Positions 29,396 through 39,510 of a stretch of 64,000 nucleotides of DNA are shown piece by piece. This DNA comes from Telluria sp042683405 (GTDB taxonomy: Bacteria; Pseudomonadota; Gammaproteobacteria; Burkholderiales; Burkholderiaceae_D). The DNA lies in assembly GCF_042683405.1 (NCBI RefSeq), contig NZ_JBHUJS010000002.1:186001-250000 (forward strand), written 5' to 3'. A program made the position numbers and the translations under genes. The notes beneath the pieces were generated by a model. It was not told the DNA's origin. It did no database searches and saw only the letters and a program-made list of their open reading frames with translations. The number at the start of each line of letters is the position of its first letter. Within the stretch, counting starts at the first letter, position 1.

Positions 29396-30733
29396 TTAAT
29401 TTATGATAGCGAACAGTTCGAGCTTGAGCCCCGGCAGCCCTGAGGGCGCAAAGAGAGCGACAGCCTGCGCTTTCAGCATGGCTTCAAATAGGGGGGACTT
29501 ATTTTCCAGCGAGAAATAATACGTATTAGGGCGCGCAGGAATCTCAGACGGCGGCTGGACAAGATGTGTCAGCGGTATCCCCGGTAGTGCGCCCATAACG
29601 AGCAGTTCCAGGTCTTCGGGTGACGCAATTTTGATCCGCAGCGGGATCGCCTCCAAGAGCTCGATGGCCGGCATGTCGGCGTTGACAGCCAGGCACAAGC
29701 TCGTATTGCCAACAATCCGCGTGGGATCCAGCTTGCCGACGTGTTGCGAGGGTCGATTCGGCTCTGAAGAAAGCGGAATTATCAAGTACTTCGTTGAAAT
29801 GACAGTGTCGATCAGATCCCTTATGACCGCCGTCACCTTTCCGAAGCATTGCCCCGGATCGTCATGCTGATAGTTCGGCAGATCCCTCAGTGAATAGCGC
29901 GTCGAAAACGTCATCAGGGAACCCGCCAGCGTGGTCAGCTCACGAAACAACTGTTCCGGGTGAAGATGATCGTACTTGGAATAGTGCGAGAACCCTGCGG
30001 CGGCCGTATTTAGTGCGTGCAGCATCCAGAAAGACACGAGATCGCCATTTTGCACCTCGAGTACTTGGCCTCCTCGTTGCCGATGCCGACTGTAGAGCGA
30101 CTCGATCTTTGCGTTCGCTTTGGCCAGCAGACTGTCTACCATGAATCGCAGAGGGGGAATTGCTCGGACCATCAAGCCGGGTGCCATGTAGTCTGGATCT
30201 TCTTCGAAGCCACCGCCCTCGCGTCGCTGAATTTTGACGACCGGCACGGATGTGAAGCCATCGCGTGACTCAGACTCATTCAATAAGCGAACGGTACGGC
30301 GCAGGCCGTGGACCTCCACTGGAAGCCCATCCGTGAACAGATCTGGTGCTGACCTCACAACTGGCGCGAACCGGGCGGACTCTCCGTCAAGGTTGCCGCC
30401 GTGAAGGCGGAGCGTGGGCAGTGATGCGTAGAACACAAACGCATGTTGGTCAGCCGGCAGCCGGCCAAGGTCTACTGCTTCAGGAAGAGCCTCGTATTCT
30501 GAGCCTTCGAAATATTCACCGTCCGGAAACACAAGTGACAATGAAGTCGGCACCAGGACGTTATTGGCCAAGTGCTCCTTCGACCAACTGGCATGCCGTA
30601 GCCCCCATAGATGCGGACTGATGATTGACGACAGTCGCTGCAGGCGTGCTTCATGGTATTCATCGGACTGTTGGAAATGTTGCGGCCCGAGGGTGAGGCC
30701 CTCTCCCCATAGCACCCTAAGCGGTAAGCTCAT
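29396..30733 (-). CDS. tssK: Type VI secretion baseplate protein TssK
   Basis: This 445-residue protein begins MSLPLRVLWGEGLTLGPQHFQQSDEYHE, the conserved TssK N-terminus, and has the usual family length (about 440-450). TssK forms the trimeric baseplate subunit that connects the TssEFG wedge to the membrane complex. It is divergent from tssE, with 138 bp between starts. No tssJ, tssL or tssM gene, its usual neighbours, follows it here. Confidence 0.95.
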   Translation of the reverse strand: MSLPLRVLWGEGLTLGPQHFQQSDEYHEARLQRLSSIISPHLWGLRHASWSKEHLANNVLVPTSLSLVFPDGEYFEGSEYEALPEAVDLGRLPADQHAFVFYASLPTLRLHGGNLDGESARFAPVVRSAPDLFTDGLPVEVHGLRRTVRLLNESESRDGFTSVPVVKIQRREGGGFEEDPDYMAPGLMVRAIPPLRFMVDSLLAKANAKIESLYSRHRQRGGQVLEVQNGDLVSFWMLHALNTAAAGFSHYSKYDHLHPEQLFRELTTLAGSLMTFSTRYSLRDLPNYQHDDPGQCFGKVTAVIRDLIDTVISTKYLIIPLSSEPNRPSQHVGKLDPTRIVGNTSLCLAVNADMPAIELLEAIPLRIKIASPEDLELLVMGALPGIPLTHLVQPPSEIPARPNTYYFSLENKSPLFEAMLKAQAVALFAPSGLPGLKLELFAIIN

Positions 30734-30871
30734 TGCGAATCTCCAGGTTAGAACGGATCAGTCAATTTTGCCGGAAACCTACCCGCCCGGATCAAAACAC
30801 CCTTCCCTCTTGCTTAGTATCAATAGCGTTAGACGTCGCGCCTGAATAATGACCTTTTAACGGAGGCAATC

Positions 30872-31366
30872 TTGGCTCAACGCTTTGAACCAACCCTGTT
30901 CGATAAACTGTTTGGCGCCGCCGACGTCAGTGAGCGCGGTTGGACGCTGGAACAGCTAAAGGAATCAGTAGCGCGAGACCTCGAGGCACTTCTCAACACC
31001 CGAACCGCGTTGACCGAGGAATCATTAGAAGGCTATCCCCATGCCGCAGCTTCAGTTCTCACCTACGGCATGCGCGACTTCGCAGACCTTTGCCTTACCA
31101 GCGATGAAGACCAGAAAAAGGTTTGCGCCGCTGTCAAGCTGGCCGTGGAACGGCACGAACCTCGGCTGGTTAATGTGACTGCAGCAGTACGCGTACAGCG
31201 GCGCCCAGTTCTGCGCGTGCAGATTCAAATCGAGGGAACCCTCAGGGCGGCTCAGGAGTCAGGTGCGGTACGCTTCAGCGCCATGCTGAAGCCATGGTCC
31301 CAGCAATATTCGGTCAAGCAGACGCCAGCGACTGAAGACCTCCCAACCGAGGAAGGTCCAGCGTGA
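30872..31366 (+). CDS. tssE: Type VI secretion baseplate protein TssE
   Basis: This 164-residue protein has the GPW/gp25 fold: TLEQLKESVARDLEALLNTRTAL, then SVLTYGMRDFADLC and VERHEPRLVNVTAAV. The start is TTG 30872 with GGAGG at 30862-30866, five bases before it. TssE is the gp25-like wedge protein that initiates sheath polymerisation. Its stop overlaps the tssF GTG start by 4 bp. Confidence 0.93.
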   Translation: MAQRFEPTLFDKLFGAADVSERGWTLEQLKESVARDLEALLNTRTALTEESLEGYPHAAASVLTYGMRDFADLCLTSDEDQKKVCAAVKLAVERHEPRLVNVTAAVRVQRRPVLRVQIQIEGTLRAAQESGAVRFSAMLKPWSQQYSVKQTPATEDLPTEEGPA

Positions 31367-33174
31367 GCATCGAACCCCTTATTCCTTATATCGAGCGCGA
31401 ACTTGTCGCCCTCCGCCGATCGCTGCGCGAGCTATGCGAACGATATCCCACACTAGCTAAGAATCTGAAGATTGACAACGATGGGGGCGCAGATCCCAGC
31501 ACCGAGCGTCTGATCCAGTCCCTTGCGATCCTGGCGGCCCGCGCCGCCAAGCGATATGACGACGGTTTCCCACAACTGGCAGAGGGCCTGCTCGAAACGT
31601 TGTTCCCCCATTACCTCCGGCCCTTTCCTTCTTGCGCAATCGCGCACGTCGAACCTGGGCACGCCACCCTTCCGCGCGGGACGGAATTGGACACTGAGCC
31701 CATCGACGGCATTCGCTGCAGATTCAAGACGGCCTACGACGTTCCCGCGACAGAGATCTCCCTGACCGATGCCCGTTTTGATCCGGCAGCAAAACTACCG
31801 ACCACGGTACGCATCCCAACTGGTGCCACCGCGGTCATCAGTCTCGCCTTAGGCTCACTGCCGATTCGCCGTCCCGAGCAAACCACAATTCGACTCTACA
31901 TTGATGGAGAACCGTCATTCTGCGCGGTGCTGCGGGACACGCTTTTCCTCCGCTGCACTGGCGCAATCCTTGAGTCGCACGGTGGGGAGGCGCGCAAACT
32001 CGCCACGGTACCGCTCACTGGAGTTGGCTTTGCCGACGAAGATGCACTCATTCCCTTCACTGCCAGGTCCCACGCCGCCAGCAGAATCCTTCTGGAGTAT
32101 TTTGCGTTCCCGGAAAAATTCAACTTCGTCGACCTCGCGCTATCTGATCTGTGGGCCAAACCCGAAGGCAACGGGACGGTAGCGACCATCCATTTCCTTC
32201 TACGAGACATCCGGCATGACTCGGACGCCGCCCGACTGTTGGCATCCTTGTCAAAAAAGAACTTGCGCATCGGCTGCACCCCCGTGGTCAATCTGTTCAA
32301 GCGGCCCGGGGAGCCCATCGCAGTGACGCGCACCGCGCCCGACTACCCGGTGAGCGCACATCCAAATTATGCCCACAATTTCGAGATCTATTCCATTGAC
32401 AAGGTTTATATGCAGCACCAGTCGGGGAAGAACGCTAGCGTCACCGAGTTTCGGCCACTCTACGCGTTGCGCCATGCGGAAGACCCGTCTGCCGGCGGAC
32501 ACTATTGGGTGCTCAGGCATGACGCCGCGCTCGGAAGATCACACCCTGGGAGCGACAAACGAATTTCTTTCGTCGACTCATCGTTCAATCCAGCAGTAGT
32601 CGGGAAGACCAGCGTCTCGTTGAGCCTGACCTGCACTAACCGCGATCTGCCGTTGCGGATCAAGGATACGGGTGTTGGCGGTAGCCTTCAGCCGATTGCC
32701 GGGACGAGCCGCGCGCCCATCCGCTTTATCAGGCGTCCGTCGCCGAGCTACCGTTTCAGGGTCGACGCTGGGCTACATTGGCGCCTGATCTCGCACCTGA
32801 CGCTGAATCATCGCTCCCTGACCAACGATGGAGCGAGCGGCTTCCAAGAGATGTTGCTCTTGTACGATGTCACCCAATCGGCCGCAACCCAACGTCAGAT
32901 CAGCGGCGTCGTTGGGTTCGAGCACCGGGACGCCGCGACCTGGATCAAGAGTAAATATGGAGCCTCGCTGGTCCATGGCACCGAAGTGCGCATCACCGTT
33001 GACGAAGACGCCTTTGTCGGCCGGAGCATTCATTTGTTTGCTCAGGTACTCGACCACTTCCTTGCGATGTATGCGCAACTCAACAGCTTTATCGAACTAG
33101 TGATCGTGTCGCAGCAATCGAGGGAGGAGATCATCCGATGCAAGCCGCGGACGGGCAAGAAAGCACTTCTGTAA
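31363..33174 (+). CDS. tssF: Type VI secretion baseplate protein TssF
   Basis: This 603-residue protein begins with GTG 31363 and has the conserved TssF opening: IEPLIPYIERELVALRRSLREL, split after the first helix, then RLIQSLAILAARAAKRYDDGFPQLAEGLLETLFPHYLRPFPS. The length fits the family (about 580-620). TssF forms a heterotrimer with TssG in the baseplate wedge. It overlaps tssE by 4 bp and tssG by 37 bp, which implies translational coupling. Confidence 0.95.
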   Translation: MSIEPLIPYIERELVALRRSLRELCERYPTLAKNLKIDNDGGADPSTERLIQSLAILAARAAKRYDDGFPQLAEGLLETLFPHYLRPFPSCAIAHVEPGHATLPRGTELDTEPIDGIRCRFKTAYDVPATEISLTDARFDPAAKLPTTVRIPTGATAVISLALGSLPIRRPEQTTIRLYIDGEPSFCAVLRDTLFLRCTGAILESHGGEARKLATVPLTGVGFADEDALIPFTARSHAASRILLEYFAFPEKFNFVDLALSDLWAKPEGNGTVATIHFLLRDIRHDSDAARLLASLSKKNLRIGCTPVVNLFKRPGEPIAVTRTAPDYPVSAHPNYAHNFEIYSIDKVYMQHQSGKNASVTEFRPLYALRHAEDPSAGGHYWVLRHDAALGRSHPGSDKRISFVDSSFNPAVVGKTSVSLSLTCTNRDLPLRIKDTGVGGSLQPIAGTSRAPIRFIRRPSPSYRFRVDAGLHWRLISHLTLNHRSLTNDGASGFQEMLLLYDVTQSAATQRQISGVVGFEHRDAATWIKSKYGASLVHGTEVRITVDEDAFVGRSIHLFAQVLDHFLAMYAQLNSFIELVIVSQQSREEIIRCKPRTGKKALL

Positions 33175-34178
33175 TCGACCAGCTGCTTGAGCATCCAAGT
33201 AGCTTTAGCTTTTTCCAGGCGGTCACTCTGCTATTGCGCTATTACGACCAGAGGCCGCCCGCTGGCCGAGATCCACTGAGCGCAAGGATTCGATTCGGCA
33301 GCAGTATCTCGTTGGGGTTCCCCGCGAGCGAGATCGAAGCTCTAGACTGGGGTCCCTCTACCGGCGACAGCTCGGAAAAAAAAAACCTTACGGAAAACAC
33401 GGCAACTCTCATCACAGCGTTCACTGGCTTGCTGGGCATCAGTGGAACACTGCCGCTGGAATACACGGAGCGGATTGGACGTCTGCCGTCAACCTATCGC
33501 CAATTAGCCCGGGACTTCCTCGATTTGCTCGCCACCCCTCTGGTCCGCGCGTTTTATTCGGCATGGAATCACTACCGCATCGAGCACAAGGCAGGACAGG
33601 ATACGCAGGACGACTATCTGGGGATCTTGACCGCCATCGCCGGCGTCTGTTTGAATCCGGTCCGACCTGCCTCAGACCGAGCCAGGTTCGCGGGATATTA
33701 TGCTGGACTCGTGGGAACTCAAACGTTATCAGCCTCGACGCTGGAGGCAGTCCTTTCGAATCACTTCGGCGTCCCCATTGAGATTGAAGAGTTCGTTGGA
33801 AGCTGGGACTACCTTGCGCCATCAGCGCGCAGCACGCTCGGGAGGACTGCGCCTCGCTTAGGCTACAGTGCAACCGCTGGGTTCCGGCAGTGGCGGCATG
33901 ACCGCAACGTCCGAATCCACGTCGGTCCGCTGGACCGCGTGGGATTTCAGCGCTTCTTGAAACACGGAGCAGCTGCTCGCGAACTGGCCGATATCCTGAG
34001 TATGTTTTCGCTCCCCATTTTGCAATTTGAAGTTGCTCTCAGTCAAAAACCGGGTTGCGTCGAAGCGCTCGAGCTCCGCTCCTTCGGTCGTGCCGGGCAA
34101 TTGGGATACGATACCGTGTTGATGACCCGGCCGTTCACTCATCCCCGCCGTATTTCGTATCGATTAGATATTGCTTGA
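33138..34178 (+). CDS. tssG: Type VI secretion baseplate protein TssG
   Basis: This 346-residue protein has the TssG pattern: SSFSFFQAVTLLLRYY near the start, RIRFGSSISLGFPASEIEAL, then FTGLLGISGTLPLEYTE. A strong GGAGGAG lies before ATG 33138. It completes the TssEFG wedge. No tssH (ClpV), tssA, tssB or tssC gene follows; instead the next genes are on the other strand. Confidence 0.95.
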   Translation: MQAADGQESTSVIDQLLEHPSSFSFFQAVTLLLRYYDQRPPAGRDPLSARIRFGSSISLGFPASEIEALDWGPSTGDSSEKKNLTENTATLITAFTGLLGISGTLPLEYTERIGRLPSTYRQLARDFLDLLATPLVRAFYSAWNHYRIEHKAGQDTQDDYLGILTAIAGVCLNPVRPASDRARFAGYYAGLVGTQTLSASTLEAVLSNHFGVPIEIEEFVGSWDYLAPSARSTLGRTAPRLGYSATAGFRQWRHDRNVRIHVGPLDRVGFQRFLKHGAAARELADILSMFSLPILQFEVALSQKPGCVEALELRSFGRAGQLGYDTVLMTRPFTHPRRISYRLDIA

Positions 34179-34279
34179 CTTGCGGGCGCTTGGCTACTTA
34201 CTGTGGGGCGCGCTAATTCCTCAGGTCTGGTGGTTTAATGGGCGGTTGTGGCTCAGATAGGTCAGCCCAAGCTCAACTG

Positions 34280-34915
34280 TCATTTTTCTTGAGTCACCAC
34301 TATGCGTACCACGTTTGATTGCGTCTGCCCAAACTCAACGAACACATCATAAGTGGCAGGCTCCTTTGGAAAGGCGACGAATGTAGAGATGTCGTAGTTG
34401 AAGTATTCGACCACGGACTGCCGCGCAAGCATCTCCGGCTCTGGCGACTTCGACGGCGGGGGGGGAATCATAAGATGCTCGTACTTCTCCACAGCTTCTC
34501 CGTGATATACGGTACCCGTACGAGTGTTGGTCAGAGAAATAGCTAACGGCTTTTGTCCAAAAACCTTACCCAAATTTATCCTATAGAATCCGCACAGCGG
34601 GATTCGAATACCATCAATTCGTACATTTTCGCGAGACAGTACAACGGTACGCGGAGCACGGATCAGGATCCCTTCCCAGTCCATGCCTGGGTCTGACGGC
34701 GAACATTCAGTCTTCCCGAACGTATTAAGCTTAACAGAGCGAAACACATCGTCTTCACTTGACATAGACCCTCCTACTCCTACTGTGTCGATGATTTGGT
34801 ATGGACCCACAAACCCCAGGCTAGCTAGAGCTGGCGCAACGGCGAAAGTTGCGAGCACCCCCGCACAAACCAAAACTAGAAAGCGAGGATGAAGAGCCGC
34901 CTCACTCTTGTTCAT
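34280..34915 (-). CDS. Exported candidate immunity protein of the VgrG effector
   Basis: This 211-residue protein has an N-terminal hydrophobic signal (FLVLVCAGVLATFAVAPALASL, shown only in part) and a predicted beta-rich body ending TYDVFVEFGQTQSNVVRIVV. A Pro-rich linker (MIPPPPSKSPEPE) sits in the middle. Its ATG lies 14 bp inside the 3' end of vgrG, so the two are translationally coupled. Immunity proteins of T6SS effectors are typically encoded directly after the toxin and, for periplasm-acting toxins, are exported. The immunity role is inferred from this context; no family is recognised. Confidence 0.6.
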   Translation of the reverse strand: MNKSEAALHPRFLVLVCAGVLATFAVAPALASLGFVGPYQIIDTVGVGGSMSSEDDVFRSVKLNTFGKTECSPSDPGMDWEGILIRAPRTVVLSRENVRIDGIRIPLCGFYRINLGKVFGQKPLAISLTNTRTGTVYHGEAVEKYEHLMIPPPPSKSPEPEMLARQSVVEYFNYDISTFVAFPKEPATYDVFVEFGQTQSNVVRIVVTQEK

Positions 34916-37900
34916 AAATCGGATCCCAGCCTGCGCTTAAATCCATCTTACGCACCGCCTCACTGCAATTCGGACAAAACGCACTGTGCCCCGTGATCTT
35001 TCCATACATAACGCACTTAGCTGAAGCTGCGTCAACTGCTGAATCGTACCGGCTCTGACCAGAGGGCAGTCCGTAGAAACAGTGCGGTCCACGGTGCCCT
35101 TTAGCGTCATCGTACCAAGTCGATGATTTATCCGGACGATCATGTGTCCCGTCGGGTACTAACCACATCTTGTGACCGAACTCGTGGATCATGGCTCTAT
35201 TTTGCTCCGCGGTGCTAACAGGTCGCCACCACGCCTTGGTACAAATCGCAATCAAATTGGAGTTCGGGTAAGCAAGACCTCCGGCCATCGCCTCTACAAT
35301 ATTCACTTCGATTGAAATTGACCCATGAGCCGCGGGTAGCTGATCAACATTCACAACGATAATCGAGCACTTCATCGGCTCGCGTGGATCGTCAGCCACA
35401 GCGGTCAACGCAGTCCTTGCGATTGGAATCGAGCCATGAGCACCGGTACCGGCTGCAGTAAACGTCGCCGAGATGAACCAATCCTCACCTGGCACGATGT
35501 CTTTCCAGAGAAATCGCATTCCGGAGGCGGCGGTAACAGTTCGAACAGGACTGCATCCGGGTCCCACTGCCACGTTTGTAACCTGAACCACGAACCTCTC
35601 CCGCTTGATGGCTAAATGGTCGGTATAAGCCATGGCAATGACTCGTCGCGGGCGTCGGAGGGCTTCAGATTTAGCATATGCGTCGCAAACGCTGTCCATG
35701 AGTTGCTCGTTTTCCTGGCGAACACGGCTATTTACGTTTGCAAGATATTGCATGTCTACCGGGGGCAGGTCGACAAGGGTGACGTTATGTTTCCCGAACT
35801 CCTCCGTCAATGTCCTGAGCCCGCTTGCAGCGCTTAAAAGTCCGCGCATTTTCAACTCAACAAAGTAAATCAAACGGTATGTCTCTAGCTCCCCAGTGCG
35901 AACGACGGTCCCAGCACTGTCCTTTGCTTCGAAAACATATCGGCATTTTCCCGCAGCCGAGACGAAAAAATCGTGGAGCGGCAGAATCAATGTCCCGTCG
36001 CTCGTCGTTTGATATGCCCGTTCATTTTCCTGGTGTCTGAAACTATTGTTGCGAATTCTCTCACTCGCCGAATAGGCAGTGTTTGCAGGGTGCGGAACGC
36101 ACTTTACAGAGAAGCGATGTGAACCCGGCCGGTCAAAACGGACCCTAAGGCGTATATGTCGCCCAACCCGGTCGATGTTGATGTCGGTTCCGATGGCAAA
36201 TTTGTCGGCCTTTGTTAAATTCACCCACTGGCGAGCACTTTGCACCTCCTTCTGCTCGCTTCCGTCCAAAAACGCGATGGACTCGATTTTTGCCACCGGG
36301 ACCGCGACGGCGCTGTCTTGTAACACTGCAGCGACTTCGTCCGGCTCTGGAGTGGCCTCATTTTCAACCGCCGCCGAACTGGCAGAAGGCAAGGTCTCCA
36401 AATTTCCATGAAATTGCGTGGGACTGGAGGTGAAAAACTGTACAGAATCACTAATTTCGACGAGAGAGCCGGCGCCCTGGATCCGCACACCCTTTTTGCC
36501 GCTGATCTGGACCCAGTCCGACTCGCTCAACAAGTGCAGGACTTTCTTCGCGATGACATCGATGTCGTCAGAGCGTGCACGCAGGCTAATCTTCCCCTGC
36601 GCCGCGACGAACTTCATGCCCGCCTTCTGCACGAATAGCCGGAAGGTGTCAGTTATACTCCCAAACCATTGCGCAGCAGCGATCGACAGACTGCTCCCAC
36701 TAGTAATAAGCGTGTGTGTCTCGCTTGCAATATGAGTTGCGCCGGACGTTGTTGTGGCAATACCGCTAGGACTGGCCAGCATTAGATGAGGTGCTTGAAA
36801 CTCTCCACCTCCTTCTTCGGCTGGTTTCACTTTCGTAAATTTGCTATTTTGCTCAGCAATTGCTTCCGCTGCCCTATCTTGCTGTCCTGCTTCCTGGGCA
36901 CCGCTCCGAACTGCAGCACTGCTGAGATTGCGGTGAAACGCTTCAGCATTCGAAAGACGTTCCACCTCTTTGTCCATACTCGTGATGTGCTGTTCTGCAC
37001 GCAAGCGAGGCTCAGTCGTGATCAACATCCCCGAGCCAGCGCGGGCAGTTCCACGGGCGTCCGTGCGTAGCTCCCAGCCCTCGCCGCGATGCTCGTGCCG
37101 CCCGGTCGAATCCTCGACGCGAGTGATATGCCCGAGCGATAACTGACTATGCTCATGGTCGCTTCTCAATTGCACTTGGAGTTGTTCTCGCGTGTCGTCA
37201 AAGAGCAAATGGTTCCCTCGCGATCCCCCACCGAGTTCGCGGCTCCGAATTCCCGACAAGACATGTTGCGAGGGCAAATTCCAAGGCGGTAGATTGCTCG
37301 CGTTGTGAACCAACCCAATGATGATTGGACGGTCGATGTTCTTGCCCAAAAAATCCACGAGAACTTCTTGCCCCACGCGAGGCAAGGCACTGTGCCCAAA
37401 CGTGTCTCCGGCCATCGGCATCGCTACTCTGACCCAGGCGGAGCTGTTTTCGTCACGCTGACCGGTACGATCCCAGTGGAACTGAACTTTTACTGAGCCG
37501 TAGCCGTCCGTATAAATCTCCTGGCCATGCGGCCCTACAACGGTAGCCGTCAAAAGGCCAGGATAAGGAGATGCGCCACTGTTGAACCCAAGCCCTGGCC
37601 GCCAAGGGATCTCCTTCGGGATACATGTGAAATCGTTGGCGTACTCAGAGCGGGACGCAGCGCCGACGTGGTAGTTATTCGTTGCGGTATGGGTGGTCCT
37701 GATAATGAAGAATTCTTCGGCGCCGCGAGGTAAGTCACCTTCATCACCGGCAACTGAAACAGCTGGGTTGTAATGACCACTTAGCGCAAATGAACGTCCA
37801 GCCTGTACAACACGGGCATTTCCCGATGCATGAAAGTACCGACGGCGACTGTCGATTTCTTCCATTCGGCGACGCGCCAGGGACTCCCCATCATCGGCGT

Positions 37901-38777
37901 TCTTGAAACCATACGCGCTCTCGTCTTCATACGACTCGAACCGCTCGCCCTCGCCCCCAGCGGTCAATGAACCCATCGTCGCCAATTCCTGCCGGGCCTT
38001 CTTGAAGTCGTAGCTTGCCAAAGTCGTGATTGCAGATTCAACCTGTTGAGATGCCAACCAACGGCATATGCCGTCACCTTCTTCAGATCCCGACTGACTC
38101 CGGAACTCGATGCTGACTGGAACGGAATCGTCTACGGCGCCATCCACAAAATTGCTCGTAGTCGTGTTATCGCTCAGCCAGAGCGTGTGTCCATCCGCTC
38201 GGTGCTCGTACCAATAATGCAGCCCAAACTCTTCCCATCGTCTATGGAGATAATTGTGGTCCGATTCATTGTATTGAGTGACGCATGTGAGCGGAGGGAG
38301 TTCAGCGGTAAAGCTGTAGTTCCAATCGCGGAACTCATAATTTTGGAGGATGTCCTCGGTAATCTCGAGGACGCTACGGTTCAGGAAGGACTGGCAGTTC
38401 TTTCGATACTTGGTCAGGGCCAACCACGGTTCGAGAACCATCTCATAAAATGCAAAGCCGCCATTAGCGTGGGTATGCCGGAATTGAGTCACATACCCGT
38501 TGAAATAGCGAAGTGAACCGTCGACGCGCACGAGTGAAATCGTGACCATTTTGCCGAGCACGCTCGCCAACGGGATGCCGGCGTCGTCCGAAAGTACCTC
38601 AACCTGGAAGTGAAAATCGCGCGAAACTTCCTCGTCAGCGTGGAGTCGGTTGACCAGCAGCAGGGAGTGTGGGCCGTCCTGTCTTGGAAACTCCAGTCGC
38701 AGGAGTCGATTGTGCTGGGATCCGGCGGTGAGGGCCGACAACCGCGCGCTTAGCGTCTCCAGTATGCCTCGTTCCAT
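34902..38777 (-). CDS. vgrG: VgrG spike fused to a C-terminal zinc metallopeptidase domain
   Basis: The 1291-residue protein starts at ATG 38777, preceded by GGAGGATCT. Residues about 15-580 are the gp27/gp5-like VgrG core. A DUF2345 beta-helix region (about 640-830) follows with LMLASPSGIATTTSGATHI and KKGVRIQGAGSLVEISDS. Residues about 860-1291 form an extra domain holding HEFGH at 1198-1202, further His/Cys residues (GPHCFYG) and CVMYG, FCPNC. This is an evolved VgrG: it tips the T6SS tube and carries its own effector, comparable in design to VgrG2b of Pseudomonas aeruginosa. Substrate and toxicity are inferred. Confidence 0.92.
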   Translation of the reverse strand: MERGILETLSARLSALTAGSQHNRLLRLEFPRQDGPHSLLLVNRLHADEEVSRDFHFQVEVLSDDAGIPLASVLGKMVTISLVRVDGSLRYFNGYVTQFRHTHANGGFAFYEMVLEPWLALTKYRKNCQSFLNRSVLEITEDILQNYEFRDWNYSFTAELPPLTCVTQYNESDHNYLHRRWEEFGLHYWYEHRADGHTLWLSDNTTTSNFVDGAVDDSVPVSIEFRSQSGSEEGDGICRWLASQQVESAITTLASYDFKKARQELATMGSLTAGGEGERFESYEDESAYGFKNADDGESLARRRMEEIDSRRRYFHASGNARVVQAGRSFALSGHYNPAVSVAGDEGDLPRGAEEFFIIRTTHTATNNYHVGAASRSEYANDFTCIPKEIPWRPGLGFNSGASPYPGLLTATVVGPHGQEIYTDGYGSVKVQFHWDRTGQRDENSSAWVRVAMPMAGDTFGHSALPRVGQEVLVDFLGKNIDRPIIIGLVHNASNLPPWNLPSQHVLSGIRSRELGGGSRGNHLLFDDTREQLQVQLRSDHEHSQLSLGHITRVEDSTGRHEHRGEGWELRTDARGTARAGSGMLITTEPRLRAEQHITSMDKEVERLSNAEAFHRNLSSAAVRSGAQEAGQQDRAAEAIAEQNSKFTKVKPAEEGGGEFQAPHLMLASPSGIATTTSGATHIASETHTLITSGSSLSIAAAQWFGSITDTFRLFVQKAGMKFVAAQGKISLRARSDDIDVIAKKVLHLLSESDWVQISGKKGVRIQGAGSLVEISDSVQFFTSSPTQFHGNLETLPSASSAAVENEATPEPDEVAAVLQDSAVAVPVAKIESIAFLDGSEQKEVQSARQWVNLTKADKFAIGTDINIDRVGRHIRLRVRFDRPGSHRFSVKCVPHPANTAYSASERIRNNSFRHQENERAYQTTSDGTLILPLHDFFVSAAGKCRYVFEAKDSAGTVVRTGELETYRLIYFVELKMRGLLSAASGLRTLTEEFGKHNVTLVDLPPVDMQYLANVNSRVRQENEQLMDSVCDAYAKSEALRRPRRVIAMAYTDHLAIKRERFVVQVTNVAVGPGCSPVRTVTAASGMRFLWKDIVPGEDWFISATFTAAGTGAHGSIPIARTALTAVADDPREPMKCSIIVVNVDQLPAAHGSISIEVNIVEAMAGGLAYPNSNLIAICTKAWWRPVSTAEQNRAMIHEFGHKMWLVPDGTHDRPDKSSTWYDDAKGHRGPHCFYGLPSGQSRYDSAVDAASAKCVMYGKITGHSAFCPNCSEAVRKMDLSAGWDPIYEQE

Positions 38778-38972
38778 AGATCCTCCACAGTAGCTGCCAA
38801 ATAGAAAGACAGGCACAAACTATAAGGAGCTCAGCAGCAGGTCAGTTGAGCAAGCTCAAGCGTTGACAGGAGCGTCGCCCAGCTGTCAGGCGTCATCAGC
38901 ACCTCAGTTGTCTCAATATGCTGCAGCGCAAAGTTACACCTGTCCTCAATCGATGCCAAAGTATCGACGTAC

Positions 38973-39500
38973 CTATTTGATGACAAAGCTGCCGCAGCTG
39001 GATATCTTGGGATGCCCCGCGGTGAGCAGTGGCAGGGACAGCGGGGTGTGCGGAGATATGGAACTGTGGTACACCACAGTGAGCGTATAGCTTTCCCCTA
39101 TTTTCAAATCATAGTCAGCAAGTGGTACGTTCAAAATTACCCGCTTGCTCGCGCCGGGCTTCAACTCTTCCAGTTGGGCCACCGACGTAATCGGTGGATC
39201 CAGTTCGTCCGCCCAAAAATCACTACTTACGATCTTACCAAATCGGTCGTTTATCCAAACCGACACACTTGAGCTTTCGCCCCAACCAATAAAGCGGCGA
39301 ATAAACAGATTTTGCTTGGATTTGTTCGTAAGCGTGATGTTAACGGCAATCTCGTCTGTGCGGAGATACTCCTTCTTCGGCAACGCGAGGGTAATTCCCA
39401 CTTCTCGCACAACCATAGGTTTCACTTGGTTTTTTTCGGCAGCGGCCGTAGGTATGGAAAAAGCGATCGCCGAAACGAAGAAGCAGAGTATAGACTTCAT
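38973..39500 (-). CDS. Exported beta-sandwich protein, candidate immunity
   Basis: This 175-residue protein has a signal peptide (MKSILCFFVSAIAFSIPTAA). The body reads EIAVNITLTNKSKQNLFIRR ... KPGASKRVILNVPLADYDLKIG ... YTLTVVYHSS, the layout of Ig-like proteins and of the BsuPI protease-inhibitor fold. It starts 10 bp after the preceding gene, whose product has a candidate metal-binding HDGTH motif. An exported inhibitor-like partner fits an effector-immunity pair. Family assignment is tentative. Confidence 0.55.
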   Translation of the reverse strand: MKSILCFFVSAIAFSIPTAAAEKNQVKPMVVREVGITLALPKKEYLRTDEIAVNITLTNKSKQNLFIRRFIGWGESSSVSVWINDRFGKIVSSDFWADELDPPITSVAQLEELKPGASKRVILNVPLADYDLKIGESYTLTVVYHSSISPHTPLSLPLLTAGHPKISSCGSFVIK

Positions 39501-39510
39501 TGAAGAGAGG

